A DNA stretch of 64,000 nt from an uncultured Prevotellaceae bacterium. Lineage in GTDB: Bacteria > Bacteroidota > Bacteroidia > Bacteroidales > Bacteroidaceae. Below, in pieces: positions 63,366 to 64,000 of the stretch. The position numbers and the translations under genes are program-made. A model generated the notes under the pieces. That model did not search any database and had not been told where the DNA came from. It worked only from the letters and a program-made list of their open reading frames with translations. The stretch's first letter is position 1; every line of letters starts with the position of its first letter. The DNA lies in NCBI GenBank assembly GCA_902784615.1, contig CACZVN010000011.1:1-64000 (forward strand), given 5' to 3'.

Positions 63366-63590
63366 TTACTTGAACATCTCTTTGACGGCAGCGGCTCGTA
63401 GATCCTTGAAACGGATGGTCTGAGGACTGTCGTTCAACATAACATTATAGGAGTGAGGCACACCATGCTCCACATGTGAATCTGCTTGAACGCCTGCCTG
63501 CTTTAACTGATCTATGAAGGCCACATCCTCATGAACAAATAGATCGAGAGTACCGACAATGAGGAAGGTACTGGGGAACCATTTGAGCTG
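63366..63590 (-). pseudogene. C-terminal fragment of an alpha/beta hydrolase (esterase-like)
   Basis: About 74 residues ending at 63366: LKWFPSTFLIVGTLDLFVHE, then DQLKQAGVQADSHVEHGVPHSY. This is the acid-residue and C-terminal histidine region of alpha/beta-hydrolase-fold esterases. The N-terminal two thirds, including the nucleophile elbow, are missing. It is joined, out of frame, to the M15-like fragment upstream at about 63590. Confidence 0.7.
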
Positions 63591-63997
63591 CGCTGGATGG
63601 GGTACTTCGCATCGAACAGCTGGCGCAGGATTGTGACCAGACGGTCGGCAATCTGCACGTTGCACACCATCTCGCCCACGTGCATCTGGTTGTCGTAGTC
63701 CCAGTGCAAGGCTCGCACATGGCGCAGGTCGTCACGCCCGATGTAGGGATTCTCCTTGAAGGTCTTGCCCTGCATGCGCGCCCATACGCCATCGGGAATC
63801 GGTTCGGCAGCAAAGCACTTGTCAATGCCTCCGTAGGCTGCAACGACCTCGGCAGTCACCGTACTTCCAGCCTGCCACTCCGTGAGCACCGTCGTGTCGG
63901 GCACACTAGGGTTATCACTATTGCTGCACGATGTCAGCACGCTTGCGTCGCAGATCAGGATGGCTACTATCATCCAATAGAAAATCTTCTTTTGCAT
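63588..63997 (-). pseudogene. N-terminal fragment of an M15-type D-Ala-D-Ala carboxypeptidase-like lipoprotein
   Basis: Starts at 63997 with a lipoprotein signal (lipobox LTSC, C24). The segment GRDDLRHVRALHWDYDNQMHVGEMVCN followed by LRQLFDAKYPIQR, split about residues 88-136, resembles the N-terminal part of M15/VanY-like peptidases. The zinc-binding half of the enzyme is absent: the frame passes straight into hydrolase sequence in the wrong frame and stops at 63512. It should be inactive. Its signal peptide resembles that of gpmI (ILxCxASVLTxC). Confidence 0.7.
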
Positions 63998-64000
63998 CGT

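Noticed and set aside
1-64000. CRISPR arrays, IS elements, prophage genes, rRNA operons
   Set aside because: No regularly spaced repeats, transposase, integrase, structural phage genes or rRNA sequence were seen on either strand.

Overview
The window comes from a Bacteroidota genome, most likely Prevotella or a close relative (Segatella/Xylanibacter group). The evidence is the repeated Bacteroidota -7 box (TAnnTTTG, often with TTTG 19-21 bp upstream), lipoproteins with acidic residues after the lipobox cysteine, Bacteroidota-only families (DUF4954, a DUF6621-like protein, fimbrillin-like lipoprotein) and a carboxynorspermidine-type polyamine gene. Most of it is ordinary chromosome with tightly packed operons. 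No phage, IS element or CRISPR array was seen.

Layout. 1-3.7 kb (minus): hflX, a DUF4954 beta-helix protein and an M16 peptidase cut by the window edge. 3.7-8.5 kb (plus): nagB, GH97 and GH67 glycosidases in one operon, then a gap with a perfect 26-bp inverted repeat. 8.8-11.7 kb: mnmA, then an SPFH / Arc-like / DUF1648 cassette. 11.7-17.1 kb (minus): a five-gene surface-glycan operon (GtrA, GT2, polytopic glycosyltransferase, UDP-galactopyranose mutase, CotH-kinase lipoprotein). 17.2-20.9 kb: aldose epimerase, rsgA-frr, cysK. 21-30.8 kb: four consecutive sensor histidine kinase genes. 30.8-38 kb: nhaD, a fimbrillin-like lipoprotein, a DUF6621-like protein, a saccharopine/carboxynorspermidine dehydrogenase, recA and a secreted protein. 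38-45.8 kb: dnaK, MBOAT-SGNH-cyclophilin, nucleotide-sugar epimerase, MATE transporter. 45.8-53 kb: a candidate structured ncRNA, rsmA, a 30-residue ORF, a flippase-like protein, pepD, corA behind an unusual leader, a DUF349 protein. 53-56.6 kb: tRNA-Gln, rsfS-ftsH-cdsA. 56.6-61.5 kb (minus): a lipoprotein-signal phosphoglycerate mutase with adenine deaminase and PreA-type dihydropyrimidine dehydrogenase. 61.7-64 kb: a DUF234 ATPase and a chimeric gene remnant.

The most unusual item is the four-kinase array. Genes 1 and 3 resemble each other and have lost the phosphoacceptor histidine (Tyr and Phe instead), while genes 2 and 4 resemble each other and keep it. This looks like a duplicated [pseudokinase + kinase] pair with no response regulator nearby. 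Other leads are a short acidic, proline-containing ORF with mutually exclusive hairpins in front of the corA-type Mg2+ transporter gene; a promoter-to-terminator noncoding transcript at 45.8-46.0 kb; a glycolytic mutase carrying a lipoprotein signal; and four genes whose -7 box lies exactly 4 nt from the start codon, predicting leaderless mRNAs.

All assignments were made by reading motifs by eye. No database search was run, so family names for less conserved genes are recognition-based and carry lower confidence.
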